Assembly (NCBI GenBank): GCA_020226215.1
Contig: CM035233.1
Span: forward strand, 17,255,701-17,319,700
Direction: 5' to 3'
DNA: 64,000 nt
DNA from: Sindora glabra
Taxonomy: Eukaryota > Streptophyta > Magnoliopsida > Fabales > Fabaceae
Positions 49,093 through 62,983 of this stretch are shown in pieces; position 1 is the stretch's first letter, and the number at the start of each line of letters is the position of its first letter. Under the pieces are notes generated by a model, which did no database searches, was not told where the DNA came from, and saw nothing but the letters and a program-made list of their open reading frames with translations. The translations under genes were made by a program, and so were the position numbers.

Positions 49093-49661
49093 TGTGAAGT
49101 ACAATATTTTCCTTAAAGAAATATTTCCCTCACTTAAATCAAGTTTGCTTCAAGAAAATAATATGTGAATTAACCTCTTCGGATATAACAAAAATTCTCC
49201 TTTTATTTCTTTATAAAATAGTTTTGTAATAGCTATAAATATTTAAAAGAAAATAAAAATAAATATATGAGAAGAAGTTTTAATAATATGTTTCCAAATG
49301 TCTTATTTTTCCACCTTCGTAGAAGTCTGAAACTTTGAACTGTTTATAGAAGTTGAAAGGTTTCATCTAATGGATATAACTTTTAGATTTAGAATGATAC
49401 AAAGTTCCCATCTAAGAGACATAAACTGTGATTTGGAAAAACTTAAAGTTTTATCTATAAAAGTTGTAACTTTTCAATTCAAAAGATATAAACTTTAGAT
49501 TTTTGAAAAATGTATACTTTTATTTCAAAATTCATAATTTTTCATTTCAAAAGACATAAATGTACTAATAGTAATATCTTAAATTTTTGCTTCAAACAAA
49601 CATAATTGTTAATTCAATTCTTGAAATAATAATTTCTTATTTTTTTAAACAATTGCCAATA
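49093..49661 (-). repeat. 3' LTR of non-coding LTR element
   Basis: Shares AATAATATGTGAATTAACCT, CAATTCAAAAGATATAA, AAGACATAAATGTA and ATTGTTAATTCAAT with 52208-52781 in the same order. Confidence 0.85.
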
Positions 49662-52207
49662 ATCCCACACTTTGTTTAAAAAATAAGAAATCCACTTTTA
49701 TAAGTAACTTGCAACCATGCAAAATGAGATAAGTATACTCGAGTGTAGGTTTCTTCGAATTAAATCTTACCTAGTACAAACACCTTAAAGTTTCATTAGA
49801 ACCCTTAGTTGCATATCATTAAACTAATCACTCTGTATAATAGAATTGAAAAATTCCATACATATACCAATATTCTATTTCGATGAGAAAAAACCTTACT
49901 TAGTACAAATACCTTAAAGTTTAATCAGAACCTTTAGTTGCATATCATTAAATTAATTATTTTATATGATAGAACCCAAAAATATCATACATATACCTAT
50001 CTCCTTTTCAATGAGAAAAAAATGAATCTTTTTAGCACTTTTATGACCATGTGCTTATTTTGAACTCATAAACTCTTAAAAGAGCAAACCCTTAACTCTC
50101 ATAACAAGTGACACCACATCTAAGTTCCAATAGGTGAAAGTCTATGTATTTTTCATTACTTGAAACACATAATAATAATATCTTAAACTATCATTAAGAG
50201 CATGATTAATCCTCTAAATCTATAACAAACAATATTAACTATTTTTTTAAGGTCTACATGTGCCAATATCAATATATCATATTCAAGAATTTATTCTTAC
50301 CCATTTAAACCTTTTGATTAGAACAATTCTAGTAAGAAATCGAGTTACCATTTCATTTGATAAAAAAAAAAACATTGGGTAGTTTCAACCTTATTTTAGA
50401 TTATGTCATCCAAATTACATTTTTTACTAGAGGTTTTGTAAAGATATCAAATAAGTTTTAACTTATGTTAATATAAACTATAGTTATAATACTACTTTGT
50501 ATCGATTGTCTTACATTTTTATATTATAGACTTTTATGTCTTGACTTCTTCCCTCAACCACTTTATGAACATTTTATTTCTTGCAATAAAATCCTCCACT
50601 AATAATGGGTACCACTACAAAATGGCTTGGTTTTCTTATAATTAATTTGTTTCTTACTCATCTAAAAAACTCATTCACTAATAGTGGTAACCACTGTAAA
50701 TTGGATAGGTTGTCATATACACTAGTATCCAACTTCCATCGATGTATTTTAATAATACAATTGGATAAATTGTATGACAATGGCCGTCCCAAAATTCTTG
50801 AAATAATATTTCAATGTTCTATAACACACTTGGATCAGTAGTATATCCTTTTATAACTAAAACAATAATCAGTATAAAATCATCAAAAAAAAATAATAGT
50901 AAGTTATGTGAAACATTTATATAGGGGATAGATATCTCTTTAGTGTCAAATGTAAATTTTCATGGATCTTTCTCAATTTTACTAACTATTCAACAATTTT
51001 CACTTAGTTTGTTTCACTTGGTTTGTGAAATTAATATTTTTTCAAATGATGAGATAATATAAGGGTAAACCTGGATTAATTTTAGGATATATAAAACTTT
51101 CCTATTTTTATTCAAAATAACATTTATCATTTATTAAAATATGACATTTGAAAATAACTTGCTTCTTGACATTTACACAACAAAATTTTTCCCTAATAAT
51201 AATATAGTTCATTTCACATAGAAATATCTTATACTTATAATTCCATGTAACAAAATTATAAAATCATTTTGCCAATTTTCGGAACCTCAATGTCATGATT
51301 AAAAAATTTCCTTTAATGTGTAAAGCATAAAAAATTATATTCATGTTATTTTATCGCATCTCATGTGATGTATGATATATCATATGATTTTATGTAAAGT
51401 TTATCAAATTCATACTCATGAAAGAAAAAATTCTTCATAGATATCTGAAATTATAATTTCAAAGACATGATATTGTAAGAATTCAAATAATTTACACTTT
51501 ATTATATAAATTTAAATCCTAAAACATCATTCTTTTTAAACATGAAATAACATGTTTTTAAAATTATGCATAATTATATCTCTTAAACATGAAAAATTAT
51601 TCCTATTAAACATAGACTAACATCTCTTGCATATGAATTGTTATGTTATTTGCACACAAAACATCATTTGGCATATTATATAATTCTATATAAAGTTCAT
51701 TTAACTTTATATCACCAAATTAGACACATGAGGTTATCATAATAAATCCATATGCTATATATTATTGAAAATCAAATATAAAATTAAATTAATATAAAAT
51801 TAAGGAATTGTGCACTTGTCCATCCGTTTTGCACAATGAAAATGACTTAATGAAAGTATATGGGTGTTATCCCTTCTTCCTTATCCTTTGAACCTTTTTC
51901 AATTTCTTCTATAATATGTTACCTTTAATTAGAATTTGGTTATGGATCATCTACCATCTTCATATTAGGGTTTAAAATGTAGGAAACCTTTAAGGTAGAA
52001 AAAAGAAATATCGTCTCGCCAGTTAGAGAAATTATTTTCATCCAATTGATATAATTTTATCAACTTTTGATTCATCACTTTGATAGATTCTAACTCCATT
52101 GTTGTAGAAATATTTCCCTACTTTGTTAAGGAAATTCCTATTATTGCATGAAGATTTCTTCAAGATTGTTAGGGAAAGAATGTGAGTAGGAGTAAGAAAA
52201 TCTAAGG
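49662..52207 (-). other. Internal region of the non-coding LTR element
   Basis: AT-rich. Apart from the 129-bp duplication near its 3' end I see no domain. The 78-codon plus-strand frame at 50605-50841 has no motif. Confidence 0.5.
49766..50023. repeat. 129-bp tandem duplication
   Basis: Copies start at 49766 (CTTACCTAGTACAAA) and 49895 (CTTACTTAGTACAAA). Both contain TTAGTTGCATATCATTAAA and end at a TTTTCAATGAGAAAAAA-like run. Confidence 0.88.
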
Positions 52208-52781
52208 TGTGAAGCATAACCCTTTCCTTAGGAGAATATTCTTTCTTACTTGAAGTATACTTTGGGAAAATAATATGTGAATTAACCTTCTAGGATACAA
52301 CAAAAATTTAAAAATTGCAAAAAATAAAATTCAAAATTTTCATTATATTTCTTTATAAAATAATTTTATAATAGTTACATGTATTTAAAAAATAAAAATA
52401 AATAAATGAGAATAAGTTTTAATAATGTGTCTCAAAATCTCTTGTTTCTTTATCTTGTTATTAGTCTAAAACTTTGAATTATTTATAGAAGCTAAAAGCT
52501 TTTATCTAATTGATGTAACCTTTAGATTTGGAAAGACATAAAGTTTCCATCCAAGAGACATAAGCTATTGATTTAAGGGAAAAAACATAAAGTTTCATTT
52601 CAAAAATTGTAACTCTTCAATTCAAAAGATATAACTTTACATTTTCAAAAAATATATCCTTTTATTTTAAAAGACATAAATGTATTAATCGTCACATCTC
52701 AATTCTTTGCTTCAAACATACACAATTGTTAATTCAATTTTTGAAATAATAATTTATTATTTTTCCAAACAAACACCAACA
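52208..52781 (-). repeat. 5' LTR of non-coding LTR element
   Basis: 574 bp. Right end CACCAACA is the intact TGTTGGTG terminus on the minus strand. Confidence 0.85.
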
Positions 52782-55423
52782 ATAATTATTTCCATTTTTT
52801 AGTTAAATGGTTCAGGGTACATTTATTTTCAAGATAATTAATAGATATGTTTGGTCTAGGCATTTGAATAATAATTGGTTACATTAGTTTAGGTACTTAA
52901 CATAAACAAATATATTTAGCATTTTTCAATATTTGGTTAAGGTATTTAATGTATACATTTGGCATCTTTGAGTATTTGTCTATTTTTTAATGAAAATGCA
53001 TTTGTATATGACTTCACTTCTAATGGTGAGCTATGATATGTATGCATTTAACTCTATGGTATATGAGAGAAAGTTACCTACATGTATGCTTGCATAGCTA
53101 TAATGTGTATACTAAAGTAATTACATTAGCATGCATGGTTATAATTATGTGTGTGTGTTATGTGTCTATAATAACTTATAAATATACATATTGAATAGTG
53201 AACAAGTAAGATATAGATATAAATATAAATAAATAAATACGTGTGTGTATGCTAGTAGATAAACATGGGTTTGAACATTTTTCATTATTGTACTTTGCAC
53301 TTTTGTGAGGCAATAGGATAAGGTAGGAACATATCAACCTTTTTATTACTTCATGCTTTATTATTGGACATAAAATATTATCTTATTCGATACTCTATTA
53401 GCGAGGACAAAAGTTGCTTTACCTTTGTGCCCTATAGGGTAAAAAATTTCCATGGAGACTTTTAGAAGTTAAAAAAAATATAAATATTGAAATTAAGGGT
53501 TATGAATTTTCATCTAATTATTAAGTAATCTTAAACAATAGTAAACAATGAAAAAAAATTATACTTAAATATTGTAAATCATCCATAATTAATCAATTTT
53601 TTAAAAATAGGTTTAAAGTCAAACATAATTGATTTAAATAATTCAAAACTTAAAAAAATAAGTTGATACATAATCAAAAAAATATTATTTTTCTACTTTT
53701 ATCATCTCTAATAATGTCTTAATGGATTTTTGGTTTTTTCAATTGATTAAATTGCTCAAATGATGAGAAAATATTATATATACATATATGTATATTGTTG
53801 TACAAGATAAAAATATAACAATTTTATAATAGTGGTGCTCTCCAGGTAAGGTAAAGTATTATCGCCTTGTCCCTAACATTTTGCTTACAATGAAAATTTG
53901 CCTTATGCCTTACCTTGCAAGGGAAAGAAGTATACCATGTTTAAGTCCCATCAAGGTAATCTCCATGGGGTGTTTTACCATCCCTAGGTTTACAAGTTTT
54001 AAGGCCTCAAGTTTAAGATTTTGTGATATTAATTTTTTAACTAAAAAACTAATGTATTCATAAATATAAAAAATGACATTCACAAACCACATAAGTAAGT
54101 TGCTTTAGTCATTGTTGGGATGCCTTATGCTAGTGGTCTTAAGTTTGGTTCCAAAGTTATACACTTTTTGTATTTCTTTTAGTTGAGATTTTTCCATTTA
54201 TGTCCTAATACACCTTTGCACATAACAATAGTGATTCTAAATAGGCATTTTAAGAAGAAGATTCTAAAAAGGGGTCACCATATGGATCAATCCCTTGTAG
54301 TCATCATTAATGTGGCCAAAGAAGGGGCATTTCAAGAATTAGATTCCAACAAGGGTAGATTGAGATCAATTTGTTCAAAGGGAGAAAAATAATAAAAAAG
54401 CCTTCAAATTAGCATATCTATAATGAACTTTAACAATTTATGTTATAACAACCATATTATAGCAATATGTTATTGAATTTTTTTAAAAAAAATATTTTCA
54501 TAAATTTAAACATATCTATAAACTTCTATCAATTAAAAAAAATGCTATAAATTTCACATGTGACAAATATGTTAAAAGTTTGAATTTCAAATTTTAAGTT
54601 TACAAAACAAATATTTTTGAAAAACTTTTGAACTTTTTTATAAATCATTATTTTTAAAAAATATTTTAAGAAGTTAAAAAAATTCATATTTTTTATGCAC
54701 AAAGAAATGGCAAAACCATGTGTGAGTGTATTTTTTTTTTTTTGGTGAATGAAGCAATACGTATTCTACACTAGGCTTAAGCCACCATTAACCCTTTTAA
54801 AATGTCACATATTATTATGAGAATTGTTTAAAACACCTTTATTCATTTTCAAAATTTACTTTATCGAGATAAGGAAAAGCATAATAATATTTTTTAATTA
54901 TTATATTAAGGTGCCAAGTTAATCTTAAGTCACCACATTAATATTCTTGTTGTCTTTTTTTTTTCTTTGTAATGATAGGAGTGGCCATATGAACAAATGC
55001 ATACACATAAAGTCCTTGGATCAAACCCAAGATATGACAAAGGGTAAAGTCTTCAAGTAATATCATATATTATTTGATCTAAAGGCTTTTGATAATATTC
55101 TCGTTGGTTTTGATTATATTTTTTTAGCCCTTTTGTCTTATTATAGTCATTGAAAAACATTACTAAAATGACATAATAAATTAATTAAAAATAATCATAA
55201 TAGATAGGATTAATTGAATAGGTTTTCATTCTTCCTACATAATAGTCAATAAAATTTTAACAACTATATAACATTAATTTCACCTGTGGTTACAAAAGTT
55301 ATGGAAAAAGGATTTCTATAATAAAAACCGTAAAGATTTGCTTACATAATTAAATGAAAAATGTATGGACAAATGATTGCTTATTACATACATTGAAAAA
55401 GATATATAAACATTATAAATCTT
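52782..55423. other. AT-rich stretch without a recognisable gene
   Basis: 53850-54000 is less AT-rich and carries a short inverted match (GGTAAGGTAAAG and CCTTACCTTGC), which produces overlapping 60-codon frames on both strands. The 69-codon frame at 54183-54392 has no motif. Nothing else is seen. Confidence 0.4.
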
Positions 55424-55490
55424 TAGCTCAAGTGATATACATTGTTTCTTAAAGATTTTATGCCTTTCTTTACATCTATGGTTCAATTCC
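55424..55490 (+). ncRNA. Possible tRNA-derived SINE head
   Basis: TAGCTCAAGTGA (55424-55435) resembles a pol III box A and GGTTCAATTCC (55480-55490) closely resembles box B, 45 bases apart. No A tail or flanking duplication was found, and no tRNA cloverleaf can be drawn. Confidence 0.3.
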
Positions 55491-55594
55491 TAATGTTTGA
55501 GTATATGTATCCAGTGGTTTAACCATTGATTTATAAAAATATAAGGAGAAAATGCAAATTACCCCTTTCAATGTTAGGGTAATGGTTAGATTTT

Positions 55595-55654
55595 ACCACT
55601 TTTAATAATGGAACCTAAGAAATAACCACTTTTAACAATGGAATATAAGAAATA
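55595..55654. repeat. 30-bp tandem repeat, two copies
   Basis: ACCACTTTTAATAATGGAAC and ACCACTTTTAACAATGGAAT start 30 bases apart, both followed by NTAAGAAATA. Confidence 0.9.
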
Positions 55655-55720
55655 ACCTCCAAAAGTATTGAAAACTTGGAGATAACATCCATTGTCTATT
55701 TCACTAACAAATATTGTTAC

Positions 55721-56299
55721 AAATGAATCAAGCCTAGCCAAATATATATGTGATCAAGTTTGAACTCGTAAAAAAAAAGCAAGCTTAAGTTTAAGCTAAA
55801 CATTATTAAGTTTAAATAATTCAAATACAAATTCAAAACTTGGAATATTTGAATTTGTGTTTGAGCTTTTAGTTGATATAAACCTAAATAGGTTTATACA
55901 ATCTTACCCGAATAGTTTATTATTTCACTTAAATTTGATTATACAAAAATCTTATCTTTTATAAATATTTAGACATCAAAATTTTTTCATTCAATTTTAC
56001 TAATCAATATAATTTTTCTATAACCATCAAATTTATTAAAAACATTTACATAATTGTCACATAATACTAATATCTATAGTTAGTAAAAGCTAATTATTTC
56101 AAACAATGCATTGTACTTATACATATAATCTTCATAATTGATAATATGATTGAATTTTTTATATATTATATTATTTATATATTATATGAAAATAAAAATA
56201 TATTTTTTATTATCATACTTATTTAGGTTTATAAATAGTTCTAATTGAATAATATAAAACTTAAGCTTGACTCTTATATTAATCAAGCTTGACTCATTT
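55721..56299. repeat. Inverted-repeat element, possible MITE
   Basis: Left AAATGAATCAAGCCT and right (inverted) AAATGAGTCAAGCTT. Internal AAGCTTRA-type repeats recur at both ends. No matching duplication was found at the flanks, so the borders are tentative. Confidence 0.4.
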
Positions 56300-59041
56300 A
56301 AAGTTAAACTAAAATAGAGCTTTTTATAAGTAAACCTCAATTTACTCTTGAGAAGGTTTAATTATTTGCGTCCTTACTAATATATTTCGTACATCTATCA
56401 TGTGTATTGCACATGATGTTAGTGTCATGTGTAATTTGTAATTAACAACCTTTTAGATAGTTTACACACTACAAAAAGAAATGTACATTTGACTACAATT
56501 TTAACTTCAAGATAGTGATTTTATGTACGTGACAATAATTACAGGAATCGCCAAGACACATGCCCTCAATTAAGGAATTGCAGCATGTAACAACTTAAAA
56601 TCTATTCAAGGCATTCATGGATAAATTAGTGAATAATTAGGAAAGAGTATTGTTATAAATATAAAAGTTAGGGCTCTAAGTAAAGGAGGTTATCTAAGTA
56701 AAAGTATGAAAGATAATGAGAATACTTAGATTAAGTTAAAATGAGAAGAATTGGCTAGATTTTGGTAGTAGGAATTTTATAAGTATTGACTACTAAGAGT
56801 TGGAAAGCTTAATAAAAAGTGAAGGAATTATATGGTAAAATCATTAGAGATACAACTCGAAGTAAAGAGCACCTAAATTTTGAATGGTATAGAATATAAC
56901 TAATTAAAAATGAAGGATTTGAATTATTAAAAAAATTCAAATTAAGGCTCAACCTAATTACTTGGAAGAATTCATGGGTGATTTTTTTATAGAATTTCTG
57001 CATACCTAATAGTATTAGCCATAACTCTATATAAGAATATCTAATTGACAAATCATTAGAATATTCAAAAACTAAACATTTGGGAGCTTTGGCCCATGCA
57101 AATTTTGTGATTTAATTCTTAGCTAATTAATGCTAAAATATTTTATGAAATAAGGGATAATCTAGGCATCATAACATTAACCAACCTATAGTAATTTTGC
57201 CATAATATACCTAATCTACATGCATCCAATTGATGCAAGATCAAGGCTGGTGGTTAGAGGACATATAAGGATATATTGTGTAAAAATTTCATGCAATAGG
57301 GCACAAAATACAAGGAGATATAGAATTTATCTTGAAGGATGACATGACATATACCATAAAAGGTAAGTCTTTGAAATATAAATACAAATACCTATGGAAA
57401 GTAATTTAATTAAGAAAATATATGAGAATGTATTTAGATCATGGTCCAAGTTAGTTTGAGGTATATTACTATAAATATATTAATTGGATCACTAATGGGT
57501 AAAGTATGGATTTCTGGAAGCATTTAAATAGTATAGGGCCTAGATACCAAAAAAAATGGTAAAAATGGTAGAAAAATAAAATTTTAAATGCAAAAATAGG
57601 GCCCACTTAGCCCTATACATGAGGAGATAGAATGGATCCTCCTTGTTTCCAAAAATGGAACTAATATCCCTTTATAATATGACTAAGACTTAGGAAATAA
57701 AGCTATTCCCAATACTATAATGATCCTAAAGTGCCTAAGAGCTAATGCATGGTGAGATAGTTTTAGAATTATTTTAGTGATTCTTACCTCATCATCCAAT
57801 GACCAAAAAGGGAATGATAAAGAGATTTTTCGACCAATAAAACCCCCTTAGGAATGCCTCATGTAGTTTGGCTACTTTAAGAAGAAAATTAGAAGGATTT
57901 GTGGTTTCATCAATTTTTTCTTGGAAAACCATTCAATGGGAATAATGACTCATAATGAGAATTATAGATATACATATTTGTACATATATTCATATGCCTA
58001 TCATAATATGAAGAAATCCCTTAGAAAAGAATCAAGAGTGATTCATGTTTCCAAGAAAATTTGATAACCTTTCGCTTTAAAATTTTACTATACTTAAATT
58101 AAAAGTTGGAAGTGTTAGGAAAAAGAAAGAAAGAAAATATGATAAGGTGGCACACATTTATTGATGTCTTAGCCACCTAGGAAAAATATCAAGAAAAATA
58201 AATATGTAAGGTTATTCATCAAGAATATATACATCCTAGTGTAGACTTAATTTGAAAGGAAAAGGTGTTAGGTAGAGAAAAGAAGATGTATTAAAGTAAC
58301 ATGCATATGTTGCAACCCCTTAAAGAGATATGAAGAAAAAATGTAAGTTTATTTTCAAGAATATGTATAAGTCAAAGGAAAAACATTTAATACTTACATG
58401 ATCCTTAGAAGAGAAGTGTACAAATTAAATGATATAAACCATTAAGCATCCCCTAAGCTTTGGTCACCTAAGGTAGAGGGAGAAAATATGAGTCTTCCAA
58501 CCTAAAATGTAGATTTTGATCGATAATAATAATGTAAAATTTTAAAAGAGCCTAACTAACCATATAAAATAGAGAGTTTGAAAGCAATATAAAACACAAA
58601 ATAAAATTATTTCCTAGAAGGGTAAGTATGTATAAAGAAAATCTATGATGCTTACATAATCATTTAGGTGGTATGTGTGTAACAAAATAAGTAAAATAAT
58701 AATCCCCAAGCATTCCCCTATGTCTTAGCTAGTAAGAGTAAAGATAAAGAGAGACTGTATCTTAACTATAAAATGTTTTTATTAGTACATATAAAAGTGA
58801 GAATAAAAAAGGTTAGAAAGCTTTAAATAGTTATAGTTATGTACAAAGAAATAAACAAAAAATAGGAAAACTGAATCCTTATTGCTCGGCCTATTGAAGC
58901 AGTTGAGGTTAAAGAGTAAATTCTCATATTTTAACTCAAAGGGTAGGAAATAGAGAAAAGAAAAAAAGGAAAAGTAGGAAGAGAATAATTGTATATGCAT
59001 ACACATATAAATGGACATGCATACAAATGAGAGAGAAATTT

Positions 59042-59084
<43 letters not shown>

Positions 59085-60111
59085 TGTATAGCATACTTAT
59101 GATGAACAAAATGAATAAACAAAAATATAAAGAAATATATTTAAGATTAGAAGAAGTATAATTGTGAAAATATATAACCATACAAGCAAAGTTAAAGCTT
59201 TGATCACTTGAAGGGAAGAAGTTAAAGGCATTTTAAAATTACGTAATCTAAGAGTGTAAAGAGAAAGTTTACATGTAACCTTGACTTGAATAAGAGAGAA
59301 ATTAAATTTTGATAAATGTCTCACTCCCTTGTTTTAGTCAAAAAGGAAGGAAGAAAATAATTGGACCTTTATTTATTGGTTTGACAATTAATAAATACTT
59401 AAATGCATATCTAGTTTAAGGAATATATATATATATATATATGTACACATGCATAAGTGTCAGAAGAATCAAAAGATTTTGAGGGATAGTGGATATGTTC
59501 AAGTGCATGGGTTTTCCCTTTGGAAAGAAGAGTTAGACCACAAAGTCTTGTAATTATAGTGATAGTATTGATTATAAAAATAATAATGGTTAGTGAGATC
59601 AAGATTTGGGGACTATGACTTATTATAATAAACAAATATAAAAGTAAAAGTTGATATTTTTATATAGAAAACACATGTGAGGAGAAATTAAGGATGTATA
59701 AATAATGATGGCAATTATAAACATAACTTTATAAACTACAAACATGATTATAAATTATATATGAACTCATGTCACAAACATAATGAATATTGATTTGACA
59801 CATAAACTATACAAGATTACTATTAAATTTAAGCTAAATAGAAATGGTCCTAATTAGCGAAGAATGTTTAGGTAAGGGTGCCTTGAACACTCTAGTGTCT
59901 TAGAGGAAGAAAAATATTAGTGAGAATTATAATAAAAATGGTATAAAGTTTTTAAAGGGAATTAATAACAATCCTTTTAACGATAGATGTCAATTGCAAT
60001 CCAGACTTGGTCTAAGAATGTAATTCTCATGTTAAATTATGGACATAAATGCAAAAAGAAAGAGAGTACAAGTTATTAGAAGCACAATTATGGTACTAAT
60101 ATTAGTACCAG
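56300..60111. other. AT-rich stretch without a recognisable gene
   Basis: Purine-rich on the plus strand from about 56650 to 59700, so the minus strand shows several 60-80-codon frames rich in F, S, L and I; none carries a domain. Segments near 58200 and 58340 (TGTAAGNTTATTCATCAAGAATAT-like) look like diverged internal repeats. Confidence 0.4.
59050..59076. repeat. (AT)n microsatellite
   Basis: About 13 AT units. A second, shorter run is at 59425-59442. Confidence 0.95.
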
Positions 60112-62983
60112 CACTACAACAAATTGACACTTATGCCAAAATTAAAAAATTGTAATAATTTTATCTCTTGCTATAGCAACAAAAAAATTTAAATAAATGT
60201 ATAAAAAATTAAAAAATTTATGTCATGGAAAAACTTTATCCGTGGAAAAATATTAATTATGCCATGGACTAAACTACAAGAACATAATCTCTATGACAAA
60301 ATATCACTTGTTATGAAAAACTTTACCTATGATAAAATATCACTTATGCTACAAAACTAAGTTACGGGAACATATTTCTCATAACAAAGTATCACCTATG
60401 CTATGAAAAAGGTTTACTCATGACAAAATATCACTTATGTCACAAACTGAGCTATCAGAATACATTTTCTGTGACAAAGTATCGCTTATACCATAAATTA
60501 AGTTACAAGTATACATTTTTTATAAAAAAGTATTACTTATTCTATCATATAAGTTAAAAAATTTATCTGTAACAAAGTATTACTTCTATCATAAATTAAT
60601 TCTATGAATAAAATCAGAGTCAAATATATCATTTTGATAACTATACATAAAAAAAAAGTCATTTATATTCAGTGCTACAATATGATAAATAATAAAAAAT
60701 ATAAATATTCATATATTATGGATTTTTAGCAAATAACTAATTCATTACTTGAGTTAAAGGCCTTTAACTAATTAATTAAATTAAACAATTGTTTCATAAA
60801 TTTGGCAAATAGTTTATTTAATCAATTAATTAGCCCCAATCAATCAAAATAAAAAGTTATAGAACATAACATTTTCAATTAGCCGATTTATAAAATATAT
60901 GTAAAAATATAGAATTACCTATAAATTGTATAGCTATATATTTTTATTATTTTTTTTAAAATAATAAAGATATAAGTTAAACCCTAAACCTTAAAATATG
61001 TAAAAAAAAGTTCAATTATTAAACTCTTAAATATTTTTGTTTACATGTATACCAAATTTAATATTTATTAGAATGTAATAACTTTCCATAAATAATAAAT
61101 AAACATTTAACTTTTCATCAATTAAATTTATATACTAAAACTAATATACATTAACAAAATAATTATTATAATATATTAAAGATTGTATTATATAATTATT
61201 CAATGAATTTTAATTCTTTACATACTAAAATTAAAAATTAATAGGATTAATATATACATATATATACAACAATCTTTTCAATTCGTTAAATATCGCTTAA
61301 ACTAAAATAGATCATTTAAGGTATAAAATATTATAAAAGTATTTATTTTTTATCACATCACAATATTCTTAAAAATGTGTTAACAAAGAAGATATATATA
61401 TTATGAAAATACTAAAATAATTATATTATATATAAATAGTATGATTATGAGATAAGTTGTAACAAGTTTTATTATAGAAACATGTAATAATAAATTTTAC
61501 ATTCATTATTGTAAATTAATGAAACTTTTTTAAAAATTAAAAATAATAATTATGTATAATTTAATAATAATTAAATTATTATATTAAAAAAATTTAAGTT
61601 AATTATATTTAAGGGAATGATATATATAAAATAGTCCAAATTTTTATTTTTATCCCTTTGTAATTCCAATTATATTAATTTCACTCATCATAGATATTTT
61701 GTATTAATTTCTTTCCTTCTAAATAATAAATCAATTAATTTAGTCTATTCATTTATAATTTTATTGATAAGTTAATGATTTGACAAATGGAAGGATAAAA
61801 ATTAAATATAAATAACATATGAGAGATGAAATTAATATAAAAAATTTGTAAAAGTTTGAATAATTTAACTTATTTTCTAAATGATAAAACTATGTATTAT
61901 AAATAAAAAATTAAAAAATAATTTATAATAATTTTAATTTTAATTTATAATTAAAATTTAAATATGTATAATAGTTCAAAGTTATGATTTATATGGATAT
62001 TTGTTTAATATAATTCAATCTTTATGGAAGAAATTTTAGAAAATAATAAAAAATTACTTGAAAGATGTAAAAAATTTACTTTTATTTTGTAATAACTCAA
62101 TTAATAATAATTACTAAAAATATTAATAAAATGACCAAAATTAACTAATTAATCATTTATAAGAAATAAAATTAGTATAAAATATTAGTAAAGGACAAAT
62201 TTAATACAAGGAAAATTAGTAACGAAACAAATGGGAATTTAGTCTATAAAAATAATTTTTAAAATAAATTCATAAAATATTTTAGTATTAGTATATTTTT
62301 ATTATATATATTTATATAATATTTTATTATTATATAATTAGTATCATATGAATATGATTTTATTTTTAAAGTTAATTGATTAATTAAATGTTTATATAAA
62401 TATATTGTATTGTAATACTACAAAAGTAAACTTGTACAATAGTAAGGCTTAGTCTTCCTTAACTTGGAGATCTAGGTTTGATTTCCTATAAATGTAATTT
62501 ATAATTTTTAGATGGATAGAGTTTCAATGATTTACACTAGCTTGATATAAGTTAAAAATATTAACATGTTTTAATAGAGATGCAAACAAAATGATAGGAT
62601 AATACTTAATTGAATTGGTTAGATAATTAGTTCAATTTGGATATATAAAAATAATTTTAACTAGTTACATTAGTTTTTATAATTATTTTATTTTATTTTT
62701 TTAATTATTTTATTCATGGTAGTATGAGTTACTAACTATAAATATACCTTTCTTACCACATTTGTACTCATGGTTAGAAGAATCTATTAACCACAAGTGA
62801 ATCTATGACAAGAAAAATCATTTATGTTGTAGGACCTTTTTTCCTACAATAATTTTCTTGCCACACTTACTTGCGTCATAGGACTATTCAATTGGTATTT
62901 TCGTGGCTAAATAACATGGTCATAGAAATTTAGATGTTGTGCCACAATTTTGACCATGGCATAAGTATTAATTTGTTGTAATG
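60112..62983 (+). mobile_element. Second CACTA-like non-autonomous element
   Basis: Left end CACTACAACAAATTGACACT and right end (inverted) CATTACAACAAATTAATACT, with TTATGCCA continuing the inverted match on both sides. Subterminal repeats follow: TATCACTTATGCYAYAAA units every 60-65 bases at 60230-60600, and CCACAATT/CATGGC and TCATAGGA units at 62700-62970. Flanks are CAG and AAA, so no 3-bp duplication can be shown. The 2872-bp interior is AT-rich and non-coding. Family assignment rests on the CACTA termini and the subterminal array. Confidence 0.7.
60230..60600. repeat. Subterminal repeat array of the second CACTA-like element
   Basis: At least five diverged units containing GACAAARTATCACTTATGCY and CTAAGTTACRNGAACAT. 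Confidence 0.75.

Larger units (their letters stand above)
49093..52781 (-). mobile_element. Non-coding LTR element (LARD-like)
   Basis: Two direct repeats of about 570 bp (49093-49661 and 52208-52781) enclose 2546 bases with no recognisable gag or pol. On the minus strand both repeats start TATTGGC or TGTTGGTG and end CTTCACA, and AAAGTGTGGGAT, a purine-rich tract, precedes the left copy, so the element is on the minus strand. I found no convincing primer binding site and no matching target duplication. Superfamily is unassigned; the TGTTGG start with this tract is often seen in copia elements. Confidence 0.75.

Noticed and set aside
56466..56500. CACTACAAAAAGAAATG, a CACTA-like left end
   Set aside because: No matching right end, subterminal repeats or 3-bp duplication could be found downstream, so a 5-base match is not enough.
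62432..62475. AGGTTTGATTTCC, a box-B-like motif
   Set aside because: No box A at a suitable distance, and it lies inside the second CACTA-like element.
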